Assembly: GCF_049943125.1 (NCBI RefSeq)
Contig: NZ_CP188040.1
Location: 2,418,001 to 2,482,000 of the forward strand
Direction: 5' to 3'
Length of the DNA stretch: 64,000 bases
Source: JAEXZL01 sp049943125
GTDB lineage: Bacteria > Bacillota > Clostridia > Clostridiales > Clostridiaceae
The translations under genes and the position numbers were made by a program. Below are positions 9,568 to 19,392 of the stretch, piece after piece; within the stretch, counting starts at the first letter, position 1; each line of letters begins with the position of its first letter. The notes under the pieces are model-generated. The model was not told where the DNA came from, made no database searches, and was given only the letters and a program-made list of their open reading frames with translations.

Positions 9568-9594
9568 TTTTTATTAGAGCAGGAGGTGTAATCA

Positions 9595-10215
9595 ATGGCA
9601 AGATATACTGGAGCAGTCTGCAGACTTTGCAGAAGAGAAGGTCAAAAACTATTCCTTAAGGGAGATAGATGTTATACAGATAAGTGTGCTATCACTAGAA
9701 GAAGCTATGCACCCGGACAACACGGAGCAAGCAAGAAGAAGCTTTCTGATTACGGAGTGCAGCTTAGAGAAAAGCAAAAGGCTAGAAGAATATATGGTGT
9801 TTTAGAAAGCCAATTCAGATCCTACTATGAGAAGGCTGAAAGAATGAGAGGCATGACTGGTGAAAACCTGTTAAAGCTTCTTGAATTAAGATTAGATAAC
9901 GTAGTTTACAGAATGGGCTACGGAGCTTCCAGAAGTGAAGCTAGACAATTAGTTACTCATGGACATTTCTTAGTTAACGGTAAGAAGGTTGATATCGCTT
10001 CTTACAAGCTATCCGTTAATGATGTTGTATCCGTGAAGGAAAAGAGCAGAGGTTCTGAAAGATTTAAGGTTTTTGCTGAAAATCCAAAGACTTTACCAGC
10101 TTGGATTTCTGCAAATCCAGAGAACTTTGAAGCTACAATAATTGCTGAGCCAACAAGAGAGGATATTGATATCCCAGTTAATGAAACTCTTATCGTTGAG
10201 CTTTACAGCAAGTAA
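9595..10215 (+). CDS. rpsD: 30S ribosomal protein S4, zinc type
   Basis: S4 nucleates assembly of the 30S body and is a translational regulator in several bacteria. The 206-residue product has four cysteines near the start (CRLCRREG and the CYTDKC segment), marking the zinc form, and the S4 RNA-binding domain [20 protein letters not shown]. Here rpsD lies inside the alpha operon between rpsK and rpoA, as in clostridia, rather than standing alone as in Bacillus subtilis. Confidence 0.98.
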   Translation: MARYTGAVCRLCRREGQKLFLKGDRCYTDKCAITRRSYAPGQHGASKKKLSDYGVQLREKQKARRIYGVLESQFRSYYEKAERMRGMTGENLLKLLELRLDNVVYRMGYGASRSEARQLVTHGHFLVNGKKVDIASYKLSVNDVVSVKEKSRGSERFKVFAENPKTLPAWISANPENFEATIIAEPTREDIDIPVNETLIVELYSK

Positions 10216-10232
10216 TAGCTAAGTAATATATT

Positions 10233-10268
10233 TTAATTCCATAGAAGTGAAAGCTTTTATGGAATTAA
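10233..10268 (+). promoter_or_regulatory. stem-loop in the rpsD-rpoA spacer
   Basis: TTAATTCCATA (10233-10243) pairs perfectly with TATGGAATTAA (10258-10268) around a 14-base loop. It lies in the 111-base gap between rpsD and rpoA. No T run follows, so termination is unlikely. It may set the ratio of ribosomal protein to polymerase expression by processing or mRNA protection. Confidence 0.5.
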
Positions 10269-10326
10269 CGAATCAGTTGCCCTCAAAAAAAGGTTGCCAG
10301 ATAAATAGAGAAGGAGGGTTTCATAC

Positions 10327-11274
10327 ATGCTAGAAATAGAAAAGCCAAAGGTTGAATGTATTCAAAGCAATGAAGACGGAACCTATGGAAAGTTCGTTGT
10401 AGAACCATTAGAAAGAGGTTATGGTATTACTCTAGGTAATGCCTTAAGAAGAATATTACTTTCTTCCCTTCCTGGTGTAGCTGCTACATCAGTAAAAATA
10501 GATGGTGTTTTACACGAGTTTTCTACTGTTACAGGAGTAAAAGAAGATGTTACTGAGCTTATTCTTAATATCAAATCTCTTGCTCTTAGAATGAATGGTG
10601 AAGGTCCTAAGACTGTATACATTGATGTTAAAGGCCCTGGTGAAGTTACAGGTGCAGATATAAGAACTGATGGTGATGTTGAGGTTGTAAACAAGGATTT
10701 ACATATAGCAACTCTAGATGATGATGCTAGATTGTATATGGAGATTGTTGTTAACAGAGGAAGAGGCTACGTATCTCAGACAAAGAATAAGACAGAAGAT
10801 CTTCCAATCAATACTATCGCCATAGATTCCATCTATACTCCTGTAAAGAGAGTTAACTTTAATGTAGAAAATACAAGAGTTGGCCAGATCACCGACTATG
10901 ATAAGTTAGCTATTGAAGTTTGGACTAATGGAACAATTAAAATAGAAGAAGCAATGAGCTTATCTGCAAAGATTCTTATCGAGCATTTTAAACTCTTCAT
11001 GACTTTAACCGATGGAGATGACGTTGGTACTATCATGAAGGAGAAGGAAGAAGATAAGAAGGAAAAGGTTCTTGAGATGACGATCGAAGAACTTGATCTA
11101 TCAGTGAGAAGCTATAATTGCTTAAAGAGAGCTGGAATCAATACCGTTCAGGAGCTTGCACAAAGATCTATGGATGATATGATGAAGGTTAGAAACTTAG
11201 GTAAAAAATCTCTTGAAGAGGTTGAAAGAAAACTCAAAGAATTAGGCTTAGGCCTAAGATTAAACGACGAGTAA
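10327..11274 (+). CDS. rpoA: RNA polymerase alpha subunit
   Basis: Alpha dimerizes to start polymerase assembly and its carboxyl domain contacts UP elements and activators. The 315-residue product has the amino domain ([20 protein letters not shown]) and, after a charged linker near residue 240 ([10 protein letters not shown]), the carboxyl domain with [12 protein letters not shown] and [25 protein letters not shown] lies upstream of the ATG. rplQ follows by 12 bases. Confidence 0.98.
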   Translation: MLEIEKPKVECIQSNEDGTYGKFVVEPLERGYGITLGNALRRILLSSLPGVAATSVKIDGVLHEFSTVTGVKEDVTELILNIKSLALRMNGEGPKTVYIDVKGPGEVTGADIRTDGDVEVVNKDLHIATLDDDARLYMEIVVNRGRGYVSQTKNKTEDLPINTIAIDSIYTPVKRVNFNVENTRVGQITDYDKLAIEVWTNGTIKIEEAMSLSAKILIEHFKLFMTLTDGDDVGTIMKEKEEDKKEKVLEMTIEELDLSVRSYNCLKRAGINTVQELAQRSMDDMMKVRNLGKKSLEEVERKLKELGLGLRLNDE

Positions 11275-11286
11275 GGAGGTAGAGCT

Positions 11287-11628
11287 ATGGCAGTGCAACG
11301 TAAGTTAGGTCGTCCAACTGACCAAAGAAGAGCTATGCTTAGAAGCCTAGTAACTAGCTTTTTAAAGCATGGTAAGATAGAAACTACTGTAACTAGAGCT
11401 AAAGAAACTAAGAATTTAGCTGAAAAAATGATTACTCTTGCTAAAAGAGGGGATCTACATGCAAGAAGACAGGTTTTATCCTTCGTAACTGAAGAAGAAG
11501 TTGTTAGAAATCTGTTTGATAATATAGCTCCTAAGTATGCGGAGAGAAACGGTGGATACACTAGGATCTACAAGATAGGACCTAGAAGAGGAGACGGAGC
11601 TGAAGTAGTTATACTTGAGTTAGTATAG
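11287..11628 (+). CDS. rplQ: 50S ribosomal protein L17
   Basis: L17 lies at the tunnel exit. The 113-residue product has the family opening [20 protein letters not shown] and the ending [16 protein letters not shown]. It is the short bacterial form of normal length. TAAGGAGG overlaps the rpoA stop. A strong terminator follows, closing the alpha operon. Confidence 0.98.
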   Translation: MAVQRKLGRPTDQRRAMLRSLVTSFLKHGKIETTVTRAKETKNLAEKMITLAKRGDLHARRQVLSFVTEEEVVRNLFDNIAPKYAERNGGYTRIYKIGPRRGDGAEVVILELV

Positions 11629-11635
11629 CATAACA

Positions 11636-11670
11636 GGGGATTAAGTATTCATAACTTAGTCCCCGTTTTC
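11636..11670 (+). terminator. intrinsic terminator after rplQ
   Basis: GGGGATTAAG (11636-11645) pairs with CTTAGTCCCC (11655-11664) with one G-T pair and a nine-base loop, followed by GTTTTC. It closes the alpha operon and separates it from the ECF transporter genes. Confidence 0.85.
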
Positions 11671-11765
11671 TTATACTATAAGAATTAAATGTCAGCCTGT
11701 ATTACCTAGAGAGAAAACAGAGCTTGCTTTTTGTCTAAGTAATATAGTTACATAGGAGGATAGGA

Positions 11766-12614
11766 ATGAAAAAAGCTATGATTAAATTTGATAAAGTTAG
11801 CTATAGCTACCCCGCCTCAGAGGAAGGTCAAGTTAACAGATTAGCTCTTCAAGATGTCTCCTTCACTATTTATGAAGGAGAATTTGTGGTTATTCTTGGG
11901 CATAATGGTTCTGGAAAATCTACAGCAGCTAAGCATATGAATTCTTTACTTGTACCCACTGAAGGTAAGGTTTATATAAATGATCTTGATAGCAGCATCC
12001 CAAATAATACATGGGATATAAGAAAAAACTGTGGTATGGTTTTTCAAAATCCAGATAATCAGATGGTAGCTACTATTGTGGAAGAGGATGTGGCCTTTGG
12101 TCCGGAAAATCTAGGTGTTGAACCCTCAGAAATAAGAAAAAGAGTTGATGATTCCTTAAAAAAGGTTGGGATGTACGAATATCGTCGTCATGCACCTCAC
12201 CTTCTTTCTGGAGGCCAGAAGCAGAGAATTGCTATTGCTGGTATATTGGCCATGATGCCAAAGTGTATTGTATTAGATGAGCCTACGGCTATGCTTGATC
12301 CTTCTGGCCGTAAGGAGGTTATAAAAACCATTAAGGATATAAACAAGAACCTGGGTATCACCGTAATATTAATAACTCATTATATGGATGAAGCAGCAGA
12401 GGCTGACAGGATTATCCTTATGGATGAAGGAAGGATTATTACTGAAGGTAAGCCTAGAGAAGTGTTAACTGAGGTGGAAACCATGAAAAACATAGGTCTT
12501 GATGTTCCTCAAGTGACAGAGCTTGCTTATGAGCTGGCTCAAAGTGGTATAAAGATTCAGAAGGAAATATTAAATGTAGATGAGATGGTGAGTGCCTTAT
12601 GTCAATTAAAATAG
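11766..12614 (+). CDS. ecfA1: ECF transporter ATPase A1
   Basis: One of two ATPases of the energy-coupling factor module shared by many vitamin importers. The 282-residue product has Walker [10 protein letters not shown], the Q-loop segment [20 protein letters not shown], the signature LLSGGQKQR and Walker [14 protein letters not shown], then the switch histidine in LITHYMDEA. The FQNPDNQ form distinguishes EcfA. AGGAGGA lies upstream of the ATG. The end overlaps ecfA2 by 16 bases. No substrate-binding S component is encoded in the window. Confidence 0.95.
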   Translation: MKKAMIKFDKVSYSYPASEEGQVNRLALQDVSFTIYEGEFVVILGHNGSGKSTAAKHMNSLLVPTEGKVYINDLDSSIPNNTWDIRKNCGMVFQNPDNQMVATIVEEDVAFGPENLGVEPSEIRKRVDDSLKKVGMYEYRRHAPHLLSGGQKQRIAIAGILAMMPKCIVLDEPTAMLDPSGRKEVIKTIKDINKNLGITVILITHYMDEAAEADRIILMDEGRIITEGKPREVLTEVETMKNIGLDVPQVTELAYELAQSGIKIQKEILNVDEMVSALCQLK

Positions 12615-13468
12615 AAAAACTTAATCATATATATATGCCTAAGACTCCTTTCGAAAAGGCTGCGCTTAAGGAAATATCCATTGATTTTAGGGATGGAGAG
12701 TTCGTAGCGTTAATTGGACATACTGGCTCAGGGAAATCCACTCTTATACAGCATTTAAATGCACTACTTAAGCCTACTTCCGGGAAAATATATGTAGATG
12801 ACCTGGATATTACTAAAGAGAAGCTTAATTTGACAGAGGTAAGAAAGAAGGTTGGCTTAGTATTTCAATATCCTGAATATCAGCTTTTTGAAGAAACTAT
12901 TGAGAAGGATATTGCCTTTGGCCCTAAGAATTTAGGACTTAGTGAAGAAGAGGTTTCGTTGCGAGTTAAAAAAGCAATGAAAATAGTAGGTCTTGACTAC
13001 GAAAAATACAAAAATGTATCTCCCTTCGAGCTCAGCGGGGGACAAAAGAGAAGAGTTGCCATAGCAGGTGTTGTGGCTATGGAGCCTAAGGTATTGATCC
13101 TGGATGAGCCAACAGCAGGACTAGATCCAAAGGGAAGAGATGAGATTCTTTGGCAGATAAAAGAGCTCCATAATACCTATAAAATGACTATTATTTTAGT
13201 TTCCCATAGCATGGAGGATGTAGCAAAGCTTGCGGAGCGAGTAGTGGTTATGAATAAGGGAGAAATATATATGGATGGAAAGCCTGGAGATATCTTTATG
13301 AGGATTGAAGAACTGGAGGAGGTAGGCCTTGCGGTTCCTCAAGTAACTTATTTAGTGAGATCTCTCAAGGAGAAAGGCTTCCCTGTTTCCGATAATATAA
13401 TAACTGTTGAAGAAGCAAAAGAAGAGCTCCTAAGATTATATAGGGAAGGGGTTTTTAAGAATGATTAA
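12599..13468 (+). CDS. ecfA2: ECF transporter ATPase A2
   Basis: Second ATPase of the ECF module, pairing with EcfA1 under EcfT. The 289-residue product has Walker [22 protein letters not shown]-loop [20 protein letters not shown], signature ELSGGQKRR, Walker [14 protein letters not shown] and [10 protein letters not shown]. Start codon lies inside ecfA1 and the end overlaps ecfT by 8 bases, so all three are translationally coupled. Confidence 0.95.
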   Translation: MSIKIEKLNHIYMPKTPFEKAALKEISIDFRDGEFVALIGHTGSGKSTLIQHLNALLKPTSGKIYVDDLDITKEKLNLTEVRKKVGLVFQYPEYQLFEETIEKDIAFGPKNLGLSEEEVSLRVKKAMKIVGLDYEKYKNVSPFELSGGQKRRVAIAGVVAMEPKVLILDEPTAGLDPKGRDEILWQIKELHNTYKMTIILVSHSMEDVAKLAERVVVMNKGEIYMDGKPGDIFMRIEELEEVGLAVPQVTYLVRSLKEKGFPVSDNIITVEEAKEELLRLYREGVFKND

Positions 13469-14270
13469 AGATATTACTATAGGACAGTATGTTCCTGGTG
13501 AATCCTTTATACATAAGCTTGATCCTAGAACAAAGCTTTTAATATCCTTATTATTTATAATAAATCTCTTTATCATAAATAATTTCTTTGGATATGTATT
13601 TGTGATTATATTTCTTGCTTTAACAGTTTATGTTTCAAAGCTTCCAGTTAAGTATCTTTATAAGGGAGTAAGAGGAGTATTTGCTCTGATTATAATTACG
13701 GCAGTATTAAATGTATTTATGATAAAAGGTACTAAGGATACCTTAATTTTTGATTTTGGTTTTCTTTCCATATATGAAGAAGGCATAAAAACAGCTGCTT
13801 TCATGGCTTTTAGGCTTATACTTCTTATTATGGGAACCTCGGTACTTACCTTGACTACCTCTCCAATAGAGCTTACAGATGGAATAGAGAGTCTTCTAAG
13901 CCCCTTTAAGAAGATAGGTGTACCAGCCCATGAATTAGCCATGATGATGAGTATAGCTTTAAGATTTATTCCTACACTTATAGATGAAACTGATAAGATT
14001 ATGAAGGCTCAAAAAGCGAGAGGCGCAGATTTTGAAAGCGGTGGAATAATCCAAAAGGCTAAGAGTCTTATACCTTTACTAGTACCACTTTTCATAAGCT
14101 CCTTTAGAAGATCTGATGAGCTTGCCATGGCTATGGAGGCTAGATGCTACAGAGGAGGAGAGGGAAGGACACGAATGAAGAAGCTTGTCTATACCTATAG
14201 GGATACCATAGCTTTTGCAGTCTTTGCCCTTTTAGTAGCAATCAGCATTGCCATAAGAGTATTGTGGTAG
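13461..14270 (+). CDS. ecfT: ECF transporter transmembrane protein T
   Basis: EcfT is the membrane scaffold that joins the two ATPases to interchangeable S components. The 269-residue product opens with [20 protein letters not shown], has several hydrophobic segments and the coupling-helix arginine motifs [10 protein letters not shown] and [11 protein letters not shown]. Overlap with ecfA2 and the order ecfA1-ecfA2-ecfT-truA after rplQ is the standard Firmicute arrangement. Confidence 0.95.
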   Translation: MIKDITIGQYVPGESFIHKLDPRTKLLISLLFIINLFIINNFFGYVFVIIFLALTVYVSKLPVKYLYKGVRGVFALIIITAVLNVFMIKGTKDTLIFDFGFLSIYEEGIKTAAFMAFRLILLIMGTSVLTLTTSPIELTDGIESLLSPFKKIGVPAHELAMMMSIALRFIPTLIDETDKIMKAQKARGADFESGGIIQKAKSLIPLLVPLFISSFRRSDELAMAMEARCYRGGEGRTRMKKLVYTYRDTIAFAVFALLVAISIAIRVLW

Positions 14271-14279
14271 AGGCGTAGA

Positions 14280-15023
14280 ATGAAGAATATCAAGCTCATA
14301 ATAGAATTTGATGGTACGAAATACTGCGGCTGGCAGAGACAGATGAAGGAGCCTACAGTACAGGAAGCACTAGAGAAAGCAATAAGCTCCCTTACAAGGG
14401 AAACTATCGAAGAAATCAATTTAACTGGCTGTAGCCGTACTGACTCAGGTGTTCACAGCAAAGCCTTTGTTGCAAACTTTAAAACTAGCTCAACGGTGCC
14501 TCCAGAGAGATTTAAAGAAGCATTGAACAGCAGGCTACCAGAGGATATTGCAGTTATTAATTCAGAGGAGGTAGCTCCAGACTTTCATGCTCGCTATGCA
14601 GCTTTAGGTAAAACCTACTGTTATACTATTTTTAATAGGGGTGTAAGGTCTCCTTTATATAGAAATCACACCTATCTCGTCAAGGACCATCTAGATATAG
14701 ATAAGATGAAGGAGGCTTCCAGATACTTTGTAGGAAAGCACGACTTCACAGCCTTTAAGAGCACTGGAAGCTCTGTAAAAACCTCCGTAAGAACTATAAC
14801 AGCCTTAGAGGTTCATAAAGAGGGAGATTTAATAAAAATTTATGCTTCTGCTGATGGCTTTCTCTATAATATGGTAAGAATAATAGTAGGTACTTTATTA
14901 GAGGTCGGTAGAGGCAAAATTCAACCGGATACTATAAAAGAAATAATAGAGTCTAAGGAGAGAACCAGGGCTGGAATCTGTGTTCCTGCTCAGGGATTAT
15001 CCCTAGAAAAAGTTTATTATTAA
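14280..15023 (+). CDS. truA: tRNA pseudouridine(38-40) synthase
   Basis: TruA makes pseudouridine in the anticodon arm of tRNA. The 247-residue product has the start IKLIIEFDGTKYCGWQRQ, the catalytic aspartate in GCSRTDSGVHSKAFVANF and the YNMVRIIVGTLLEVGRGK segment. Nine bases separate it from ecfT, so it is probably the last gene of that unit. A strong promoter for rplM follows immediately. Confidence 0.96.
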   Translation: MKNIKLIIEFDGTKYCGWQRQMKEPTVQEALEKAISSLTRETIEEINLTGCSRTDSGVHSKAFVANFKTSSTVPPERFKEALNSRLPEDIAVINSEEVAPDFHARYAALGKTYCYTIFNRGVRSPLYRNHTYLVKDHLDIDKMKEASRYFVGKHDFTAFKSTGSSVKTSVRTITALEVHKEGDLIKIYASADGFLYNMVRIIVGTLLEVGRGKIQPDTIKEIIESKERTRAGICVPAQGLSLEKVYY

Positions 15024-15035
15024 CAAATAAATTTG

Positions 15036-15064
15036 TTGACACACCCGTATCCGTGTATTATAAT
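15036..15064 (+). promoter_or_regulatory. rplM: consensus promoter of rplM-rpsI
   Basis: TTGACA at 15036-15041, exactly 17 bases, and TATAAT at 15059-15064 give a perfect housekeeping promoter. Transcription should begin near 15071, leaving a leader of about 100 bases before rplM. The leader contains a short GGCT-cact-AGCC hairpin near 15100 and may be bound by L13, but that is only a guess from other bacteria. Confidence 0.93.
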
Positions 15065-15172
15065 TATTAATGTTTGTAAGAGAAGTATAATGTGTAAAAG
15101 GCTCACTAGCCCCGAGTCTTGACATATAATCATGATTAGTTAATTAGATGTAACGTTCAGGGAGGGAAAAGG

Positions 15173-15607
15173 ATGAAATCATACATTGCTAAACCAAATG
15201 AGGTTGAAAGAAAATGGTATGTAATTGACGCCGCTGGTAAGCCATTAGGAAGAGTAGCCAGCCAGGTTGCAACAATATTAAGAGGTAAAAACAAACCAAC
15301 ATTTACACCAAATGTTGACTGTGGAGATTTTGTTATCATCATCAATGCAGAAAAGATTGTTTTAACTGGAAAGAAATTAGATCAAAAAATGCTAAGACAT
15401 CACAGTCTTTATCCAGGTGGATTAAAAGAAACTCCTTACAGAGAAGTTATGGAAAAGAAGCCTGAGTTTGCATTCCATGAAGCAGTTAGAAGAATGCTTC
15501 CAACTGGTGTTCTAGGAAGAAAAATGCTTAAGAAGCTTAAGGTTTATAGAGGAGCAGAACACGATCATGCAGCTCAAAAACCAGAAGTACTTGAATTAAA
15601 GTATTAG
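15173..15607 (+). CDS. rplM: 50S ribosomal protein L13
   Basis: L13 is an early-assembly large-subunit protein. The 144-residue product has [32 protein letters not shown] and the signature [20 protein letters not shown]. Length is normal. AGGGAGGG lies upstream of the ATG. Paired with rpsI as in nearly all bacteria. Confidence 0.98.
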   Translation: MKSYIAKPNEVERKWYVIDAAGKPLGRVASQVATILRGKNKPTFTPNVDCGDFVIIINAEKIVLTGKKLDQKMLRHHSLYPGGLKETPYREVMEKKPEFAFHEAVRRMLPTGVLGRKMLKKLKVYRGAEHDHAAQKPEVLELKY

Positions 15608-15632
15608 AAAGTAGCTGGGAGGAGGAATATAA

Positions 15633-16025
15633 ATGGCTAAAGTTCAATATTTTGGAACAGGAAGAAGAAAGAAATCAATCGCTAGAGTAAGATTAGTACC
15701 AGGTGAAGGTAAAGTTACTGTAAACAACAGAGACATAGAGTCTTATTTTGGTTTAGAAACTCTTAGAATGATAGTTAATCAACCATTAGTATTAACTTCT
15801 ACAAAGGAGAAATTCGACGTATTAGTTAACGTAAACGGTGGTGGATTCACAGGTCAGGCAGGAGCTATCAGACATGGTATCTCCAGAGCTTTACTTAAAG
15901 CTGACGAAAGCTTAAGACCAGAGCTTAAGAAAGCTGGATTCTTAACAAGAGACTCCAGAATGAAGGAAAGAAAGAAATACGGTCTTAAAAAGGCTAGAAG
16001 AGCGTCACAGTTCTCAAAGAGATAA
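15633..16025 (+). CDS. rpsI: 30S ribosomal protein S9
   Basis: S9 reaches the P site with its carboxyl tail. The 130-residue product starts [20 protein letters not shown], has [20 protein letters not shown] and ends with the conserved [12 protein letters not shown] tail. GGGAGGAGG precedes the ATG. Two terminators follow. Confidence 0.98.
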   Translation: MAKVQYFGTGRRKKSIARVRLVPGEGKVTVNNRDIESYFGLETLRMIVNQPLVLTSTKEKFDVLVNVNGGGFTGQAGAIRHGISRALLKADESLRPELKKAGFLTRDSRMKERKKYGLKKARRASQFSKR

Positions 16026-16050
16026 TACTCTTTACAAAAAGAATATCAAA

Positions 16051-16088
16051 CCCCCAGGAATCATACGGTTTCTGGGGTCTGTTTTTTT
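16051..16088 (+). terminator. first terminator after rpsI
   Basis: CCCCAGGAA pairs with TTTCTGGGG around a seven-base loop, followed shortly by GTTTTTTT at 16081-16088. It is the first of two tandem terminators at the end of the ribosomal block. Confidence 0.88.
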
Positions 16089-16102
16089 ACTGGATGATTT
16101 AG

Positions 16103-16126
16103 CACCGTCAAAAGACGGTGTTTTTT
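16103..16126 (+). terminator. second, perfect terminator after rpsI
   Basis: CACCGTC (16103-16109), loop AAAA and GACGGTG (16114-16120) form a perfect stem followed directly by six T. With the one upstream it makes a double stop behind a very highly expressed unit. Confidence 0.93.
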
Positions 16127-16273
16127 CTTATTTATAAAACATTTATTATACATAGACAAATCAATTAAAATAATTATTTACAATAATTGGTAGAGTATAT
16201 TATCATTTAGTAGTATAAGAGTTATATGTTTTTCTATATAATGAAGATTTAGCCTGATGATAGGAGGAAAACA

Positions 16274-17071
16274 ATGATTGATTGTCATATTCATCTTGAA
16301 AGAGGACCGTATACAATTGAGTGGTTAAATAAATTTGTTGGGACAGCAGCTAATCGAGGAATTAATGAAATCTATTTGCTTGAACATAGTCATAGATTTA
16401 TAGAATTTATTCCAATGTATGAGCCTATATGTTCCTACAGTGAATATCAAAGAGAATGGTTTAAACGTAATAATGGCGGGAATTTATCTATAAAAAGGTA
16501 TATAGATTTTATCCAAGAAGCAAAGCAAATCACATATCCAATAAGAGTTAAGTTTGGATTGGAGGTCTGCTATTTTGAAGATTATGAACAACTAATAAAA
16601 GATGTTGTAGGTTGCTATCCATTTGATTTTATCACAGGCTCAGTACATTGGGTTGATGGATTTGGGATTGACCATAAAAAAGAACTTTGGAGCAAAATAG
16701 ATGTGGATAAAACATATAAGAGATATTTTGAAATAATGCAGAAATTGATAGAAAGTAATATATTTACAGGAGTTGCCCATCCTGACAGTATTAAAGTTTT
16801 TGGGCATAAGCCATCTTATGAATTAAGAGATACCTATAAAAAGATTGCGGACTTGTTATGCAAATATAATATGTATGCTGAACAAAGCGGAGGATTATAT
16901 TTGAATTATGGTAAGGACTGTGAGCTTGGAATGAATATGATAATGTTAAAAGTGTTATTAGATAAAGGAGTAAAAATACTTACTGCTTCAGATGCTCATA
17001 GTCCGAATAATGTAGGAGCTAATATTATTGAATTACAAAATATTATTTATAACATGAAACTTGCATTTTAA
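16274..17071 (+). CDS. PHP-domain phosphatase, histidinol-phosphatase-like
   Basis: The 265-residue product begins MIDCHIHLERGPYTIEWL, with the HxH metal motif of the PHP superfamily, and has EHSHRF, the glutamate in KFGLEVCYF, GSVHWVDGFGID, AHPDSIKVFG and the final SDAHSP motif. This layout matches the HisJ/HisK-type histidinol-phosphatase family, which hydrolyses L-histidinol phosphate. No other histidine-biosynthesis gene is nearby, so the substrate is uncertain. AGGAGGAAA supports the start. The gene stands alone after the double terminator. Confidence 0.75.
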   Translation: MIDCHIHLERGPYTIEWLNKFVGTAANRGINEIYLLEHSHRFIEFIPMYEPICSYSEYQREWFKRNNGGNLSIKRYIDFIQEAKQITYPIRVKFGLEVCYFEDYEQLIKDVVGCYPFDFITGSVHWVDGFGIDHKKELWSKIDVDKTYKRYFEIMQKLIESNIFTGVAHPDSIKVFGHKPSYELRDTYKKIADLLCKYNMYAEQSGGLYLNYGKDCELGMNMIMLKVLLDKGVKILTASDAHSPNNVGANIIELQNIIYNMKLAF

Positions 17072-17246
17072 GTTTATCAGTTTATAGAGTATATAAATTG
17101 ATTAATATAAGCTTTGGATATATTATTATATGTATTGAATAGCTATTGTTCTAATTCCAGTATTTAGTCTCTTTATAACTTAAGAAAAAAGTTCAGATAC
17201 TGAATTAGGAGTTAATAAAATTGATGGATAATAAAAGGAGATAGAA

Positions 17247-18212
17247 ATGGAATTACCTTATAATCTTAAGAATGCCATAGAAGTAATGACCGCGGACGTA
17301 CCTGTATCAGCACTTATAAAAACCTCAGAAAATATTACAAAAAAATATCGCAATGAAAGCGGAAGAGGAAAGAGACTTATAGTTGATGACCAGGAGGCTC
17401 TTGTATACTCTATCGTGAGAATGCCTGCAACCTATAGCTCCATTAGTTCCGTATTAAAATATGTTTTTGAGTATAATGCTTATGATATAAAAACCGTACT
17501 GGATGTAGGAGCTGGAACAGGGGCAGCAACCTGGGCCATTATGGAAGCTATAGATGATGTTGAAATGGTTACTTGCATTGAGAGAGAAGAAGCAATGATA
17601 AAACTGGGGAAAGCATTGATGGAGGAAGAAGAATTTTATAATAGGGTCTCATGGATCAATTCTGATGCTTGTAATATGAATTTAAGTGAGAATTATGATT
17701 TAATCATTGCCTCCTATGCTTTAAATGAACTTACAGAGAGTGATAGAGAAAGGGTTGTGAACAACCTTTGGAACCATGCTAATAAGCTGCTGGTGATTAT
17801 TGAGCCTGGAACTCCTGTTGGATTTTCTCATATAAAAATAATAAGAAATAATATCCTTAAAGAAGTAGGCAATATTATTGCCCCTTGCCCTCACAGCAAG
17901 GCATGCCCTATGGAAGAGGACAATTGGTGTCATTTTTCTTGCAGAGTTTCAAGAACGAAGCTTCATAAATTGTTGAAGGGCGGAGATGTCCCATACGAGG
18001 ATGAGAAATATTCCTATGTTGCTTTTTCTAAGGAAAGCTCTGGTCTATGTGACAGCAGAATTTTGCGTCATCCTATAATTGAAACTGGGAGAGTTACTTT
18101 AGAGCTATGTACTGATTCTGGGCTTGAAAGTAAAACTGTTACTAAGAAGCAAAAAGAATTATATAAAGCTGCAAGAAAATCGAAGTGGGGAGATAGCTTT
18201 CCAGTAAAATAA
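17247..18212 (+). CDS. Rsm22-like small-subunit rRNA methyltransferase
   Basis: The 321-residue product has an S-adenosylmethionine-binding motif (VLDVGAGTGAATWAIMEA), an LNELTE-type motif IV region, and a cysteine cluster APCPHSKACPMEEDNWCHF. The cysteine/histidine cluster after the methyltransferase fold is the hallmark of the Rsm22 family, named for a mitochondrial small-ribosomal-subunit protein. Its bacterial target is not known to me. AAAGGAGA precedes the ATG. The gene for a DNA alkyl transferase follows by 14 bases, probably in one transcript. Confidence 0.8.
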   Translation: MELPYNLKNAIEVMTADVPVSALIKTSENITKKYRNESGRGKRLIVDDQEALVYSIVRMPATYSSISSVLKYVFEYNAYDIKTVLDVGAGTGAATWAIMEAIDDVEMVTCIEREEAMIKLGKALMEEEEFYNRVSWINSDACNMNLSENYDLIIASYALNELTESDRERVVNNLWNHANKLLVIIEPGTPVGFSHIKIIRNNILKEVGNIIAPCPHSKACPMEEDNWCHFSCRVSRTKLHKLLKGGDVPYEDEKYSYVAFSKESSGLCDSRILRHPIIETGRVTLELCTDSGLESKTVTKKQKELYKAARKSKWGDSFPVK

Positions 18213-18226
18213 AAGGAGGTTAGGCG

Positions 18227-18766
18227 ATGTACTATATAACAACCTACTTATCCCCAGTGGGATTGATGACATTGGCTTCCGATGGGGAAGCTTTAGTTGG
18301 ACTGTGGATAGAAAATCAGAAATATTTTGCAAGCACTGCTCCTGTAGAAAGGCTAGAAAAAGATGATCTGCCAGTATTTATATCAGTGAAAAAGTGGCTG
18401 GATAGATATTTTGCAGGAGAAAACCCTAAAATATCTGAGTTGCCTTTAGCTCCTATAGGTGGAGAGTTCAGACAAAAGGTATGGGAAATCCTTTGTGACA
18501 TTCCCTATGGAGAGACTATCACCTACGGAGAAATAGCAAAGAAGCTAGCAGCAACCATGAATAAGCCAGGCATGTCCTCACAAGCAGTTGGGGGAGCTAT
18601 TGGTCACAATCCTATTTCAGTTATTATTCCCTGCCATAGAGTTCTTGGAGCAAAAGGAAGTTTAACGGGCTATGCAGGAGGGATTGATAAAAAGCTGTGG
18701 CTGCTTACCCATGAGGGCGTAGCTATAGAGAAACTAGCGGTACCTGCCAAAGTAACTGCTCTATAA
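18227..18766 (+). CDS. ogt: methylated-DNA--protein-cysteine methyltransferase
   Basis: Suicidal repair protein that moves the methyl group of O6-methylguanine to its own cysteine. The 179-residue product has the active-site PCHRV with the cysteine near residue 136, followed by GSLTGYAGG, and FRQKVWEILCDIPYGET of the DNA-binding helix. There is no Ada-type amino domain, so it is the stand-alone Ogt/MGMT type. AAAGGAGGT lies upstream. It follows the Rsm22-like gene closely. Confidence 0.93.
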   Translation: MYYITTYLSPVGLMTLASDGEALVGLWIENQKYFASTAPVERLEKDDLPVFISVKKWLDRYFAGENPKISELPLAPIGGEFRQKVWEILCDIPYGETITYGEIAKKLAATMNKPGMSSQAVGGAIGHNPISVIIPCHRVLGAKGSLTGYAGGIDKKLWLLTHEGVAIEKLAVPAKVTAL

Positions 18767-18796
18767 TAATCCAAATAAATATTTAGGAGGATAAAA

Positions 18797-19213
18797 GTGA
18801 AAAAACCATTGCGTAATACTTTAATTATAGCTCTTTTAGCTTTAGCTCTGGGAATAGCTTGGTATTTTGCAGGAAGCTCTATGAGAGAATTAAAAGAACT
18901 GAAGGCTCCTGATATTAAAGAAATATTCATAGCTCATCCTGCAGGTTATTACACTATAACACGTCAGGAAGATATTCAGATATTATTAGATGCCCTCAAA
19001 TCCATAGACAATATAAGAAAGGTACCAGAGATGAAAGATGGAGGTACGGTTATAGATATAAAACTCAAGGATGGTGAAACAATGAACATATCCCTCCGTT
19101 CAGAGGATATAGTCATAAATAGACAGCATTATAAAGCTACACAAGCTTATTACAATAAGATTAGTGAGGTATTCCAGCTCCTTTCTAAGGAATATGATAT
19201 GAAGACTAATTAA
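18797..19213 (+). CDS. small membrane-anchored protein of unknown function
   Basis: The 138-residue product starts at GTG behind TAGGAGGA. It has a basic amino end and one hydrophobic segment (residues about 8-26), then a soluble domain of about 110 residues presumably outside the membrane. There is no lipobox cysteine and no recognised motif. The lysine-rich beta-strand pattern with a GDGETMN-like turn does not let me name a family. It shares the direction of ogt and ends at a terminator. Confidence 0.7.
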   Translation: MKKPLRNTLIIALLALALGIAWYFAGSSMRELKELKAPDIKEIFIAHPAGYYTITRQEDIQILLDALKSIDNIRKVPEMKDGGTVIDIKLKDGETMNISLRSEDIVINRQHYKATQAYYNKISEVFQLLSKEYDMKTN

Positions 19214-19231
19214 AAAATATTGAATTACTTT

Positions 19232-19266
19232 AACCTCAGTCCGGGAAGTTAATCACTGAGGTTTTT
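19232..19266 (+). terminator. terminator after the ogt group
   Basis: AACCTCAGT (19232-19240) pairs perfectly with ACTGAGGTT (19255-19263) around a 14-base loop, running into TTTTT. It ends the transcript of the Rsm22-like, ogt and small membrane protein genes. Confidence 0.85.
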
Positions 19267-19392
19267 ACTCAATAATTTGACAGAAATAAGATTGTCTTTA
19301 AACTTGAAATATGAGAATATTGTAATAGAAACTTAAATTAGAAAATTATTGCTTTATAGTAAAAAATTAAAAGAGAGTATAAGGAGCAGCTT

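Noticed and set aside
10270..10300. GTTGCC repeat near 10275-10297
   Set aside because: It is a direct, not inverted, repeat of only six bases and probably chance.
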